From Gammaproteobacteria bacterium (lineage in GTDB: Bacteria; Pseudomonadota; Gammaproteobacteria; SZUA-152), in contig JAOUJW010000006.1 of the NCBI GenBank assembly GCA_029882975.1, forward strand, positions 1-64,000: a stretch of DNA of 64,000 nucleotides, read 5' to 3'. A program made the position numbers and the translations under genes. Of the stretch, positions 35,467 to 45,322 are shown one piece after another. Under the pieces are notes generated by a model. It did not search any database. It was not told the DNA's origin and saw only the letters and a program-made list of their open reading frames with translations. Position 1 is the first letter of the stretch. Each line of letters starts with the position of its first letter.

Positions 35467-37269
35467 TTGCTGGGCATCTTCGGGGATAAACGCAGTGTTG
35501 GGGGGCAGGAATTACTCCAATCGCTGCGTTTGCCACCGTGCGCGAATAAATTCGATCCTTCCCTGGAACCGGGGCCAGTGCTGCAATCCTTGGCCAAGCA
35601 GCAGCATGTTTATTTGCTGGTATCTGTGCGCGACTATGTCGCTAAGCTCAATCGGGTGATAGTGGCACCCTCTAAACGTCTGGACATCGTCGAGCGCTGT
35701 CTGGCGTTGGTGGGGCCACCGGTTAGAAAAATTTTAATCGAATACAGCAAGACCCAAGCAATTCCTGAGTCGCAAGCTCGCAGCGAATCGCTTTTGGCGG
35801 CCGCTTCCTGCCTGAAACAACTCTCAATCAGTCTCAAACGACTGCTAAAAAACGATTTATGCGCCAGTCGGCATAATAAAACCCTGCGCAAGCGCATTGT
35901 TAAAAGTGCTGTTTACTACTTCGAAGTGTTGGCGGTGGAGCAACGCTTGATTGCTTTGCGTTATGAACAATGGCCGGATCATATTTGGTTGGATTGTAAC
36001 GCCATATATTTTGCCTTGGCAGACAGTGAGGACGTAGACAAACTTAACGAGTTGGGTTTGAGTATATTGCTCTCCGTAAATAGTGCCACTGAAACCGCCA
36101 AACTGAGTTTGACGGGATTGTACTTTGCTATACAGTTGTTTGGTTTTATGGACCCTAACACGCTCTCGCCGGAACAACTTCAGCTGTTGGATTATACTCT
36201 AAAATCCAGGCTGGGCGATTTACAGATTTTGGCAGATGATGATACTCCTTTGGGTGAGGGGCAACTATTAGTATACCGAAATTTGGATCGACCCCCGTTG
36301 TTGGATCGCACCGGGGGAAGTTACGAGGATGCCAGAATTCTGGACCTGCGGCCTTTGCTCAATGTTTGGCAGCTGAATTACGAAATATATGCCAATAAAT
36401 TCAAAGGTCGAGGTGAAGTACTGGAAATGAATTCCAATGTCCACGGCGTACTGGAGCGCGAAGACATGGAGCGCATTTTGGCGCTGGAGTCGGTTTTACG
36501 GTGTTTCAAAATTCAGCAAAGAAACGAAACCCGGCGCTATCGTGACGAAGCACCCTCGTATGTTTTCTTGGGTTACAGTAAATGTTTTAGTCTGCTGAAC
36601 TCAGGTAATGATCCGGAAGCCGAGTCCGCAGAACAGTTGCGCAATTCTTTGGCACAAAGTTCCGCCTCTATTTCCCCCACAGCTGGAAGCGGTGAATCTG
36701 CCCGTTGGGTAATAATCAATGAAAGCAGCAAAGGGATGCTGCTGCAGACTGCAGCGACCCAATACATATCCCATATCTTTATCGGTCAGTTGCTGGCTTT
36801 GGCACAAGAACGTGAACAATTGCGATATCCAATCATCGCTTACGTGACACGAATTGTTCGAGCCGGCGAAAATAAAATCCAGCTGGCGGTCAAGCGCCTG
36901 TCTTCTCAGGTCAGCTGTGTTGTTGTGCAGAATGACTTTTTGCAGAAAAATAATATGGGACTACCCGGCTTGCTAATTCTGGATTCCGGTGAGGGGCTCA
37001 GACTCTTGGTGCATCAGAGCCACCGTCTGGGTGAGTCTCAGGAAATTGCTATCAAACGTGGTGGAAAACTCTTTAGAACCACGGTACAAAGTACACAGTT
37101 GATGCGGCGGGAGTTTATTGTCTATCAGTTAAGTGAGGCGAAGTATCATCAAGATGCAGAGACGCAAGAAATCGAGTTGGCGGATGGAGAAAAGCTTGAG
37201 CATAGTCACGGTGAGGATTTGACTGAAGGCAGGGGGCTCACTGAGGAGCAAGATTTCACGGAAGACTAA
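35467..37269 (+). CDS. PilZ-like domain protein, paralogue of the 40192-42060 product
   Basis: The 600-aa protein begins at a TTG seven bases after AGGA, 3 bp behind parC. The N-terminal ~480 residues are helical and unassigned. The C-terminal part has INESSKGMLLQ, fitting the PilZ (D/N)-x-S-x-x-G motif, followed by IGQLLALAQ and a beta-rich IIAYVTRIVRAGENKIQL. An RNETR sequence (RxxxR) lies upstream of it. Order and spacing of these parts repeat in the protein at 40192-42060, so the two are diverged paralogues around a FimX-like gene. c-di-GMP binding is inferred, not proven. The last ~40 residues are acidic and low complexity. Confidence 0.65.
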   Translation: MLGIFGDKRSVGGQELLQSLRLPPCANKFDPSLEPGPVLQSLAKQQHVYLLVSVRDYVAKLNRVIVAPSKRLDIVERCLALVGPPVRKILIEYSKTQAIPESQARSESLLAAASCLKQLSISLKRLLKNDLCASRHNKTLRKRIVKSAVYYFEVLAVEQRLIALRYEQWPDHIWLDCNAIYFALADSEDVDKLNELGLSILLSVNSATETAKLSLTGLYFAIQLFGFMDPNTLSPEQLQLLDYTLKSRLGDLQILADDDTPLGEGQLLVYRNLDRPPLLDRTGGSYEDARILDLRPLLNVWQLNYEIYANKFKGRGEVLEMNSNVHGVLEREDMERILALESVLRCFKIQQRNETRRYRDEAPSYVFLGYSKCFSLLNSGNDPEAESAEQLRNSLAQSSASISPTAGSGESARWVIINESSKGMLLQTAATQYISHIFIGQLLALAQEREQLRYPIIAYVTRIVRAGENKIQLAVKRLSSQVSCVVVQNDFLQKNNMGLPGLLILDSGEGLRLLVHQSHRLGESQEIAIKRGGKLFRTTVQSTQLMRREFIVYQLSEAKYHQDAETQEIELADGEKLEHSHGEDLTEGRGLTEEQDFTED

Positions 37270-37480
37270 TGTGATTTCCCCGGTTCAAAAAAGCATACAG
37301 CTGTTTTGGACCTCTATCCGGAGCAAGCTATTTCCGTAATGCAGTACATGTCATATTATTTGATCCACATCATGAGCGATGCATATTCATCTGCTACATT
37401 TAAAGAAATTCGGATTAACTCCAACAAGGCATTTGTCAGCACAACCAGGAATTATTGAAACTAAACCGTAGGAAGGCGCC

Positions 37481-38080
37481 ATGAAACAACTGCTCATTTC
37501 TATATTCCTACTTTGCATGGTGGTGCCGGTGCTGGAGGCTCGGGATTTCCAATACTCTCAGCTTAATCTCCGTTATGTCAGTGGGAAGTTAGACGATGGC
37601 ACCACGGGAAGCGGTAAAGAGGTGGAGTTAAATTATGACATCGATCATGTCGTTCTCAGTTTGCATATTCAAATCATGGACTATTCCTTGGCAGGCGATT
37701 CAGTGGGACGCGATACCCATATGGGTGGAATAGGGGGTTATGTGAAACTGGAAGAATACATGGATTTTTTTGGCCATGTACGCTTTGGAGCCTATAACTC
37801 GGACGCCTCCAGCATCAAACTGGCAGAACGAGATGTGTTGGTTTTGTTATTGGGTGTGCGTCTGGACTTTGCCGGACACAATGAAGGCCAGATATATATC
37901 GGGCGTTATGAATTCTCTGAAAATCAAGTGGTGGGTGGTGGTCCCGCTCTTGATGAAAATATGATAGGTCTTAGGGCGGTTGTTTCTGATGTCGCTTATC
38001 CGGAGTTTGGGTTTAACCTTGGTGCGGAAGTTTTCGACTCCTACCAATATGTGAGTTTTGGTTTTACTTACAATTTTTAG
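37481..38080 (+). CDS. Putative outer-membrane beta-barrel protein
   Basis: The 199-aa protein has a signal peptide (LLISIFLLCMVVPVLEA) and about eight predicted amphipathic strands (FQYSQLNLRYVSG, HVVLSLHIQIMDYS, GGYVKLEEYMDFFGHVRFG). It ends in FGFTYNF with a C-terminal Phe, the outer-membrane insertion signal. AGGAAGG precedes the ATG. The family is not recognised. It is convergent with the FimX-like gene, overlapping its stop by 4 bp. Confidence 0.7.
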   Translation: MKQLLISIFLLCMVVPVLEARDFQYSQLNLRYVSGKLDDGTTGSGKEVELNYDIDHVVLSLHIQIMDYSLAGDSVGRDTHMGGIGGYVKLEEYMDFFGHVRFGAYNSDASSIKLAERDVLVLLLGVRLDFAGHNEGQIYIGRYEFSENQVVGGGPALDENMIGLRAVVSDVAYPEFGFNLGAEVFDSYQYVSFGFTYNF

Positions 38081-40158
38081 TGCTCTCCGGAAAAATCATA
38101 ATTTAAATGAGGCTCAGGTTTTTGCAGGTAATGACCTTGGATGAAGTTAATGCCGTGTTGCCACAGCACGGCCAGCGAACTGGGGTCTTCCACATGTTCT
38201 GCTATGGTTTTAATCCCTTTCTTTTGTGCAATATCAGTGAGTTCTTTGACCACGTTTTGGCTGGCTTCGCCGTTGGCAAGTTCTTTAATGTGCTCGCCAT
38301 CGATTTTGAGGTAGTTCAAATCAAAGTGTGCCAGGAATTTTAGATCAGTGTTTTCTTGTCCTATGCCCGATAAGGCAAAGCCACAGTGCAGTTGCTTAAT
38401 GCCGTTTACCAAAGCTTTGGTAGCGCGGATGTTTCTCAAAGCGTCGGCTTCAGACGCTTGGAAAACAAAGTTTTTACCCTGAAGTCGGGCAGCTTTAAGC
38501 AATTTGCTGACCCAAGGCAATAAGGTGGCGTCTTCAATAGATTCAGGAGACAGCTTTAGGAACAATTGCACATCGGCCCCGGTACGTTTTTTCTCCAAAA
38601 TGGCTTTGGCGGCGCTCTTAAAAATCCAGCGGTCCAGTTCCAGGGCCAAACCGGAGTTGCCGGCGGCTTCCATAAACTCGCTGGGCATAATGAGATTTTT
38701 GTCTTTATCCAACATGCGTATGAGCGCATCATAGCGTTCGCCGGATTCGCCATGAAGACTGACAATGGGTTGAAAATGCAGGACGAAGTGGTTGGATTTC
38801 AGTGCCAGTCGAATCCGTTGAGCCCAGGCTTTGTCTTCTTCCAGGCTGGCAATTTCATCGGCCATGGTGTGGATATGTACGCTGTTACCTTTGACTGCGG
38901 CGTTCTTACAGGCGGCTTCGGCATGATTCAGCGCTTTTTTGTAATCGGAAGTCGTTTCCACAATAGGACAGACGCCGATACTCACCGTGGTGGTGACGGT
39001 TTTCCCCTCCACTTCAAAAATATGCCCTTCGAATATTTTACGGATTTGTTCGGCAAGGGCTTGGAGCCCGTCGCTTTCTGTATTGGGAAATAAAATGGTA
39101 AAAACATTGCCTTCAAAACGGGCGATAATGGCATTAGCTTGTTTAATATTGCTTTTAAGAATATTAGCCGTATCGGTCAAAACCAAGTCGCTACCCGACA
39201 TGCCTAAGGTGTCACGAATAGAGGAGAAACTGTCCGGTTTAATATAAAACAAGGTGCTGACAGTGGCGGATTTGGCCGCATCCACGACAGCCGTGTTCAA
39301 CTCTTCTACAAAAAACTGGCGGTTATACAATCCGGTCAACAGGTCTTGTTTGCGTAACTCGTCCAGTTCTTTTTGCAGTTCAGCATCATCTGAATGCAAC
39401 TGAATTACGATCTGGGTACAGGGTTCACCGTCAATACTGGCAGAGGAGAAGTGCATAACCGCTTTGAACTGTTCGTCATTGGCTTTGATCGCCTGAAAAT
39501 CGAAAACTTTCTCAGGTATTTTCCCCTGGCTGATAGTTCGCAACAATTCCTTAAAGTTCTTTTGGTGATCGGGGGCGATGAGGTCCATTACCGGAATACT
39601 TTCCACTTCATCCGCATCCAGTTCAAATAATTCCAAATAGCTTTGATTGGCGTAAATGTGCATACCTTCGTGGATATAGGAGATGGCATCACGGGAACTG
39701 TCCAGCAAGGTACGGTTACGCTTTTCACTTTCCACCAGAGCGACACGGCATTCACGATGAGATCGGCGGCCCTGCAGGCTGCTCAGTTCTTTTTGGATGA
39801 CCGCAACCAGGTACTCCTGTGAATCGGAGGCGATGCAGTGGGCAGCGCCGCCTTGCATCAGCGCAACGCTGTTTTCCACAGCCAGGGTTTCGCCGAATAC
39901 AATGGTTGGCAGGTCTTTGCCGGATTTTTGTACGACCTCTAATGCAGCAGAGGCTTCGCAATCACCTACGGTCGGTGCGCACACTAACATGTCCCAGTTT
40001 TGTTCATTAAGGGCGTTTTCCAGGTCTTCCTCGTCCTGGATGTGTTTTGACCTCACAGCAAAACCATTATTTCGTAGCGAGCTGGCGAGCGTCTCCGCGC
40101 TATGGGAGGATTCCAGCAACAACAACATATGGATGGTAAAATCGTTATCCAACATCAA
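38077..40158 (-). CDS. fimX: FimX-like REC-PAS-GGDEF-EAL protein with degenerate catalytic motifs
   Basis: The 693-aa protein has the order and length of Pseudomonas FimX (691 aa): a receiver-like domain (~8-125), PAS (~145-260), GGDEF (~270-430) and EAL (~440-690). The GGDEF motif reads EGNVF, so cyclase activity is unlikely. The EAL motif reads DALIR and the metal-binding DDFG is replaced by SGIG, so phosphodiesterase activity is also doubtful. FimX binds c-di-GMP through such an inactive EAL domain and steers type IV pili with PilZ proteins. The upstream neighbour, 33 bp away, is a PilZ-like protein, which fits that role. The receiver lacks an obvious phospho-Asp. Confidence 0.72.
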   Translation of the reverse strand: MMLDNDFTIHMLLLLESSHSAETLASSLRNNGFAVRSKHIQDEEDLENALNEQNWDMLVCAPTVGDCEASAALEVVQKSGKDLPTIVFGETLAVENSVALMQGGAAHCIASDSQEYLVAVIQKELSSLQGRRSHRECRVALVESEKRNRTLLDSSRDAISYIHEGMHIYANQSYLELFELDADEVESIPVMDLIAPDHQKNFKELLRTISQGKIPEKVFDFQAIKANDEQFKAVMHFSSASIDGEPCTQIVIQLHSDDAELQKELDELRKQDLLTGLYNRQFFVEELNTAVVDAAKSATVSTLFYIKPDSFSSIRDTLGMSGSDLVLTDTANILKSNIKQANAIIARFEGNVFTILFPNTESDGLQALAEQIRKIFEGHIFEVEGKTVTTTVSIGVCPIVETTSDYKKALNHAEAACKNAAVKGNSVHIHTMADEIASLEEDKAWAQRIRLALKSNHFVLHFQPIVSLHGESGERYDALIRMLDKDKNLIMPSEFMEAAGNSGLALELDRWIFKSAAKAILEKKRTGADVQLFLKLSPESIEDATLLPWVSKLLKAARLQGKNFVFQASEADALRNIRATKALVNGIKQLHCGFALSGIGQENTDLKFLAHFDLNYLKIDGEHIKELANGEASQNVVKELTDIAQKKGIKTIAEHVEDPSSLAVLWQHGINFIQGHYLQKPEPHLNYDFSGEH

Positions 40159-40191
40159 CTCCTTGATAATATTCTTTTTTTTGTATGCTCA

Positions 40192-42060
40192 CTAAATTAA
40201 TTGCCAGATACTGTCAAAGTCTTTGTCTGTTTCGGTGGAAAGGGGTTTAGGTTTGTCAAATCCCAAGACTTCTATGGTTTCAAATTCAAACTGCGAAAAA
40301 ACGCCGGTGGTTTCTATTAATCGGCTCAATTTGATGTGAGTTTTATAGCCATGTTTGTTCATGGTTAAGTGATCACCTGTTTTAAGACTGTGTTTGGTCA
40401 GCAAAGTAATAGGTTGCTCAATTCTGGGCAATTCCGGTAATACCAGAGCTGGACTGTAAGCCGGTTCAATTTCTGCCTTCATAAACCGACAGATAGCCAC
40501 CACTTGTGCACAAGGGGCTAGCTTTTGAATGCCCAGTTCCAGCCCCCGGCTGGTGTTTTTCATACGGCGAATGACACCCAGATTCAGCATACTTTCGTCA
40601 TCTGTATCGGCATGTATTGCATCACGTATACCAACCAGTTCACCAATTTGAACTTTTTGCGTTTTCAGAGTGTTATCCATGTAACCGATCAAACAGTAAC
40701 CACCAGCACTTTCATTAATATTGTTGAAATTTATTGCTTCGTAGGCCAGTGTCTGCTTTGCCTTGTCTTTTTGCTCCAACCACAAACGCAAGTTGTAGTC
40801 ATATCCAATGGTTTTGCTGGCATAGTCGTTGTCCCATACGTCAGGTGCGAATTCATTCACCGAACTGGCGCCATAGATGAGAGGGGCGGCAAATTCCGCC
40901 GGGTCTTCCAGTTTTGGGTCTTTTTGCTCGCTTTGACTGTCAATGACCGTGTTGGTATCAAAAATGGCGGCGGTGACGGATTTGCACATGCCACTGGTTT
41001 CCAACTCAGGGTTCAAGCGGAGAATTTCTTTGATTAAATGGTGCGTCGCATTGAGGCCCAGGGTTATAGTCAGGGTGCTGTTGGTGGCAGTACGATTGAA
41101 GCCACGTCGAGATTTTCCACTCCAGGTTAACGCGATCAAATAGACTAAATCCAAGGGTAATTCCAGTGCGGTACTGCGTTCGGCCAGATGTTCACTAAGC
41201 ATTTGCACCAGATCCGTGGTGTCCAACCAGCGGGAGTGGGTGGGGTTGCTGGGTTCCTTGGAATTGAAAAAACTGGGCGCAAAGTCTGTATTCAAGCGAA
41301 TTTGTACTTGATTCAACAGCTCGGACTGACCGTCCGGTGGCAAAATGCGGCACAGAGGGCCCCAGTTTTCCAGGCGTGCATAGAGCAGGTCCACAATACT
41401 TTGTCGGAACCGATAGGGGCTTAAAAGACCAATCAGTAATATACGTTTATACAGATCACGGATGGTGGATTTTGGTTTATGGCAGCTGCCTACGTTACGA
41501 ATTTTGGATTTTTCCAAGGCATTTTCTTCTGCATACAGGTAGAGCTGATGTAATTGCAGCCAAGTACTGCTGGGTAGTTCCGAGTAAACTTCATAAGCCG
41601 TCAGCAATGTTCCGCTTAAGTAGTGAATGGCCCTGTGGATGGCCAATCGGGTGCGGCCTTTGATAAGTAAGGACAGTGGTGTTCCCCAGGTCTGATCGAT
41701 AATGATTTTGTAACCTGTGGCCATTTCCGCATTCAGTTCAATAGCCAACTGGGCCATGTGGCGGTTTTTTTCGGATAGGGGCAAGGTTTCGTGCAGATAA
41801 TGCTTTTTCAACGTGCCCAGGATGTTTTCCACAGGTTCGCATATTTTTTCCAAAAGATGTAGCCGAGTTTTTTTGCTGATGTCGGTCTGATTACACTCGC
41901 ACAGTGCGTTATAGATCATGCGAGCGCATTCACCCGTATCGCCTAAAGGTAAACTGGTAAGCCAGGCATCGAGATGTTTCGGGCGGGTATTGAACATTCC
42001 CTCCGAAACCGGTTTTAGGCTGGGAGTGGCTAATAGTCCTTCTGGTCTCATGCTGGGCAT
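40192..42060 (-). CDS. PilZ-like domain protein, partner of the FimX-like gene
   Basis: This 622-aa protein resembles the product of 35467-37269 in overall plan: a ~460-residue helical N-terminal part (LLEKICEPVENILGTLKKHY, LYKRILLIGLLSPYRFRQSI) and a C-terminal PilZ-like domain. The latter has INESAGGYCL (N-x-S-x-x-G), IGELVGIRD and LNLGVIRRMKNTSRGLELGI. No RxxxR arm precedes the motif, so ligand binding may differ from its paralogue. It is upstream of the FimX-like gene on the same strand (33 bp gap), probably one operon. I place it among PilZ-type effectors by inference. Confidence 0.62.
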   Translation of the reverse strand: MPSMRPEGLLATPSLKPVSEGMFNTRPKHLDAWLTSLPLGDTGECARMIYNALCECNQTDISKKTRLHLLEKICEPVENILGTLKKHYLHETLPLSEKNRHMAQLAIELNAEMATGYKIIIDQTWGTPLSLLIKGRTRLAIHRAIHYLSGTLLTAYEVYSELPSSTWLQLHQLYLYAEENALEKSKIRNVGSCHKPKSTIRDLYKRILLIGLLSPYRFRQSIVDLLYARLENWGPLCRILPPDGQSELLNQVQIRLNTDFAPSFFNSKEPSNPTHSRWLDTTDLVQMLSEHLAERSTALELPLDLVYLIALTWSGKSRRGFNRTATNSTLTITLGLNATHHLIKEILRLNPELETSGMCKSVTAAIFDTNTVIDSQSEQKDPKLEDPAEFAAPLIYGASSVNEFAPDVWDNDYASKTIGYDYNLRLWLEQKDKAKQTLAYEAINFNNINESAGGYCLIGYMDNTLKTQKVQIGELVGIRDAIHADTDDESMLNLGVIRRMKNTSRGLELGIQKLAPCAQVVAICRFMKAEIEPAYSPALVLPELPRIEQPITLLTKHSLKTGDHLTMNKHGYKTHIKLSRLIETTGVFSQFEFETIEVLGFDKPKPLSTETDKDFDSIWQLI

Positions 42061-42344
42061 GACTTACCTGCCAACATTTCGATGACGAATTTTGGTTGAA
42101 AAAACGTCCAACGCCGTTTATTCACCGGTCTTTGCTTACCGACTCTGCAATGCCTTTGGAAAACTCTCATTAGCGATTCGACACAAGTTTTATACCTATC
42201 CATGCGAATTTCTCGGCTAACTTTATTCATTGATTCGGTTGAATAGAACACAGCAGGTTTGGCGGTAACCGAAACCTTACTTTCCTTTTTGTCCGCCCAT
42301 AGGGTAGTACGATTACTATACAATCTGTTTCGGTTTGTTTTCAT
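42048..42344 (-). CDS. Doubtful 98-aa ORF upstream of the PilZ-like gene
   Basis: An open frame starts at ATG 42344 and overlaps the next gene start by 13 bp. The product is basic (many Arg/Lys), has no recognisable motif and lacks a good ribosome-binding site. It fills most of an otherwise empty 362-bp gap (42061-42422) that must also carry the promoters of the flanking genes. It may be non-coding leader. Confidence 0.25.
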   Translation of the reverse strand: MKTNRNRLYSNRTTLWADKKESKVSVTAKPAVFYSTESMNKVSREIRMDRYKTCVESLMRVFQRHCRVGKQRPVNKRRWTFFQPKFVIEMLAGKSCPA

Positions 42345-42422
42345 TTTTCTGTAGATTATGGCAGCTCTAAGCCAGTAAAAACAATGGGTTTGAATGGTTA
42401 AATGTTGATCGGCGGGAATGAC

Positions 42423-43418
42423 TCATAGCGGTGTCTTGGACGGCATACCGGGAGATTCACGCACCAAAGTGGGGACCAAATACCCCGGTAACCGGTCTCT
42501 TAGTTGCGTTATCAGGGTTCTGGCTTTGTGGTCGCTGACACAAAAGTGTGCTGCACCCTGAACCTTATCCAGGATATGTAAATAGTAAGGAAGTATACCC
42601 GTATCAAATAGGGCTTCGCTGAGTTGACAAAGAACCTCGGGATTGTCGTTGATACGTCGCAGTAATACCGATTGATTGAGTAATGTCGTTCCACAATGGC
42701 GTAGTTTTTTGCACATTGCCCTAATGTTGGCATCAATTTCGTTGGCATGGTTGATATGCAATACCATTACAAACTGAAACCGAGTTTGCTGCAATAGTTG
42801 TAGAAACGTCGCAGTGATGCGTTCCGGCAGTACCACTGGCATACGTGTGTGAAACCGGATGCGACGTATATGATTGATTTTGCTTAAAGAACTAACGATG
42901 ACTTCGAGTTTCTCATCACTCAAAGACAGCGGCTCGCCTCCACTCAAGATGACTTCTGTTATTTGCTTGTCCTGGCGCAGGTAGTTCAGGGTTTGGTTCC
43001 AGGTTTGTTGGTTGAAACTGTTGTCCGAATAGGGAAAATGGCGTCGAAAACAATAACGACAATGAATAGGGCAGGCGCCCGTTAAGGTTAACAGTGCCCT
43101 GCCCGCATATTTGTGGAGCAGGCCCGGAGCTTGCTGAGCATGGGTTTCCAGTAACGGATCAAAGCTGTATTCCTCCGGACTGCAGGTTTCTGCCAGTAAG
43201 GGAAGTACTTGCAGCAGCAAAGGGTCTTTCGGATTGCCTTTTTGCATTCGGGCGACAAAGCTATGAGGGACTCGTAAGGGGAAGTCCTGAAATTGCCCTG
43301 GGCGGAACTTATGGGAGAGCTGTAAGATATTCAGCAGCTCCAGCGGGTCCTGAATAGCTTCGGCCATGTTTTTTTTCCACGAATTGGCCTGCAAAATCGG
43401 GTGGGAAAATTGTATCAT
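42423..43418 (-). CDS. epmB: EF-P beta-lysylation protein EpmB (lysine 2,3-aminomutase type)
   Basis: The product is 331 aa from the ATG at 43418; a longer start at 43478 adds residues absent from the family. The radical-SAM motif CPIHCRYCFRRHFPY, the glycine-rich ILSGGEPLSL, HINHANEID and the C-terminal YYLHILDKVQGAAHF are those of EpmB. It converts alpha-lysine to beta-lysine, the group attached to EF-P by EpmA. It is divergent from efp (228 bp between starts), and epmA follows efp, so the whole modification module is in one place. Confidence 0.94.
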   Translation of the reverse strand: MIQFSHPILQANSWKKNMAEAIQDPLELLNILQLSHKFRPGQFQDFPLRVPHSFVARMQKGNPKDPLLLQVLPLLAETCSPEEYSFDPLLETHAQQAPGLLHKYAGRALLTLTGACPIHCRYCFRRHFPYSDNSFNQQTWNQTLNYLRQDKQITEVILSGGEPLSLSDEKLEVIVSSLSKINHIRRIRFHTRMPVVLPERITATFLQLLQQTRFQFVMVLHINHANEIDANIRAMCKKLRHCGTTLLNQSVLLRRINDNPEVLCQLSEALFDTGILPYYLHILDKVQGAAHFCVSDHKARTLITQLRDRLPGYLVPTLVRESPGMPSKTPL

Positions 43419-43646
43419 TGGCGGCTTCTTTATTTTTGAATAGACAGTTTTTTGAATAGACAAATAATTTTTGAACAAGTATAAGGGCTGTCACTTAGGG
43501 TCCATTTCAAAATCAATCCGTTTCGGCGCAAAAACGGAGTATATAATCATTCGGCGTTTTGCGACTGTATTTAAAACAGACGATAGTATAAACGGTAACG
43601 ATTGATTTTGAGATAGTTCCAGTAATAGTCCCAAATCGAGGCGCAC

Positions 43647-44216
43647 ATGGCTACTTATAGCACTAATGAATTCAAATCGGGTATGAAATTAATGATCGAT
43701 GGGGCACCCTATACCATTGTAGAGTGTGAGTTTGTCAAACCAGGGAAAGGTCAGGCGTTCGCCCGAGTTAAATTACGCAATCTGCAAACTCGGCGCGTCA
43801 TCGAACGAACCTTTAAAACGGGTGAGTCGGCCGAAGCGGCTGATGTTGTGGATACGGACATGCAATATTTATATAACGATGGTGAGTTATGGCATTTCAT
43901 GCATCCCGATACCTATGAGCAGGTCGCTGCAGGCAAAGATGTGGTGGGAGAAGCCAGTAAGTGGTTGAAAGATCAAGATATGTGTGTGCTGACATTATGG
44001 AATAGCCAGCCCATTGATGTGGTTCCGCCCAATTTTGTGGAATTGCGTATTGTGGAAACTGACCCAGGTGTACGTGGGGATACCGCCAGCGGTGGCGGTA
44101 AACCGGCAACTCTGGAAACAGGAGCCGTAGTACGCGTCCCCTTGTTTGTGGAACAAGAAGAAGTGATCAAAGTAGATACCCGGACCGGGGAATACGTCAG
44201 TCGCGTCAAAGAATAA
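43647..44216 (+). CDS. efp: Elongation factor P
   Basis: The 189-aa three-domain protein has the modified lysine at K34 in the loop VKPGKGQAF and the domain-III signature [23 protein letters not shown] enters the ribosomal E site and rescues ribosomes stalled on polyproline. The Lys (not Arg) at 34 matches the EpmA/EpmB pathway encoded beside it. This host has proline-rich proteins such as PgaA and PgaB, plausible clients. Confidence 0.98.
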   Translation: MATYSTNEFKSGMKLMIDGAPYTIVECEFVKPGKGQAFARVKLRNLQTRRVIERTFKTGESAEAADVVDTDMQYLYNDGELWHFMHPDTYEQVAAGKDVVGEASKWLKDQDMCVLTLWNSQPIDVVPPNFVELRIVETDPGVRGDTASGGGKPATLETGAVVRVPLFVEQEEVIKVDTRTGEYVSRVKE

Positions 44217-44229
44217 TTCGATCACGCCT

Positions 44230-45204
44230 GTGGAATCCTGGCGTCCCAATGCCAGCCTGGAAGCGTTAAAACTGCGGGCACACACCTTGGCAAAAATACG
44301 TGAATTTTTTGCCGAGCGTCAGGTGCTGGAGGTGGAAACGCCCACCTTATGCCGAGCCGTGGACCCGGATCCTCACATAGACTGTTTTCAAAGCCAATTT
44401 AATGGCCCGGGCTTTGCTCGGGCATTGGGCTTGTTTTTGCGCAGTTCACCGGAATTTCACATGAAGCGCCTGTTATGTGCGGGTAGTGGTTCTATCTATC
44501 AAATTAGCAAATGCTTTCGTCAGGGTGAGCTGGGCGCGTTGCACCAGCCGGAATTTACCATGCTGGAGTGGTATCGCACAGATTTTGATCAAAACGACCT
44601 GGTCGCGGAGATGAAAGATTTGTTGATGCGATTGGCACCCCAGTGGTCGTGGCATCGCTGCCATACCTTGTCTTATGCCGATGCTTTCCTACGCTACGTT
44701 CAAGTGGACCCATTACAAGCCAGTGCAGAAGAGTTAAACATCTGTTTACAACGTTACGGTGTTCAGCTTCAGGATGGGGATTTAGCGGATGAATTTTTGT
44801 TGTTGGATTGTCTGATGAGTCATATTATTCAACCGCAGCTGGGGCGGGAGGGGCCTTTATTTCTGACGGATTTTCCAGCCCGGCAGGCGGCTTTGTCACA
44901 ATTGAATCCACTGGATGCAAGGGTGTCGCAACGGTTTGAATTGTTTGTGGATGGGGTGGAGTTGGCCAATGGTTTTTGTGAATTGCGTGATGCCACGGAA
45001 TTGCAACGGCGTTTGGAACAGGATTGTCAAACGCGGCGGGATAACGGGCAGACATTGATTCCCCTGGATCGAGCGCTCATTGCGGCACACCAATCCGGCT
45101 TACCGCAATGTGCCGGTGTGGCTCTGGGTTTTGATCGATTGATGATGCTAATAAGTGGGGTTGATCAAATAGACCAAGTCTTGGCTTTTTCTGAATTCCA
45201 GTGA
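44230..45204 (+). CDS. epmA: EF-P lysine ligase EpmA (PoxA/GenX)
   Basis: The 324-aa protein begins at a GTG 13 bp after efp. It is a short class II lysyl-tRNA-synthetase-like enzyme without the tRNA-binding domain: EVETPTLCRAVDPDPHID (motif 1 region), CFRQGELGALHQPEFTMLEW (motif 2) and GVALGFDRLMML (motif 3). It attaches beta-lysine to K34 of EF-P. Co-transcription with efp is likely. Confidence 0.95.
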   Translation: MESWRPNASLEALKLRAHTLAKIREFFAERQVLEVETPTLCRAVDPDPHIDCFQSQFNGPGFARALGLFLRSSPEFHMKRLLCAGSGSIYQISKCFRQGELGALHQPEFTMLEWYRTDFDQNDLVAEMKDLLMRLAPQWSWHRCHTLSYADAFLRYVQVDPLQASAEELNICLQRYGVQLQDGDLADEFLLLDCLMSHIIQPQLGREGPLFLTDFPARQAALSQLNPLDARVSQRFELFVDGVELANGFCELRDATELQRRLEQDCQTRRDNGQTLIPLDRALIAAHQSGLPQCAGVALGFDRLMMLISGVDQIDQVLAFSEFQ

Positions 45205-45322
45205 CGGGACGGGATGGCGAAAAACACAACTAATTGTATGGTTGTTCGACGGGCTGAAATACGGCAATATTGGCGTAATTAGGGATTGGACGCAGTTTCG
45301 TTAATCGCAAGGGGGGCGATGT

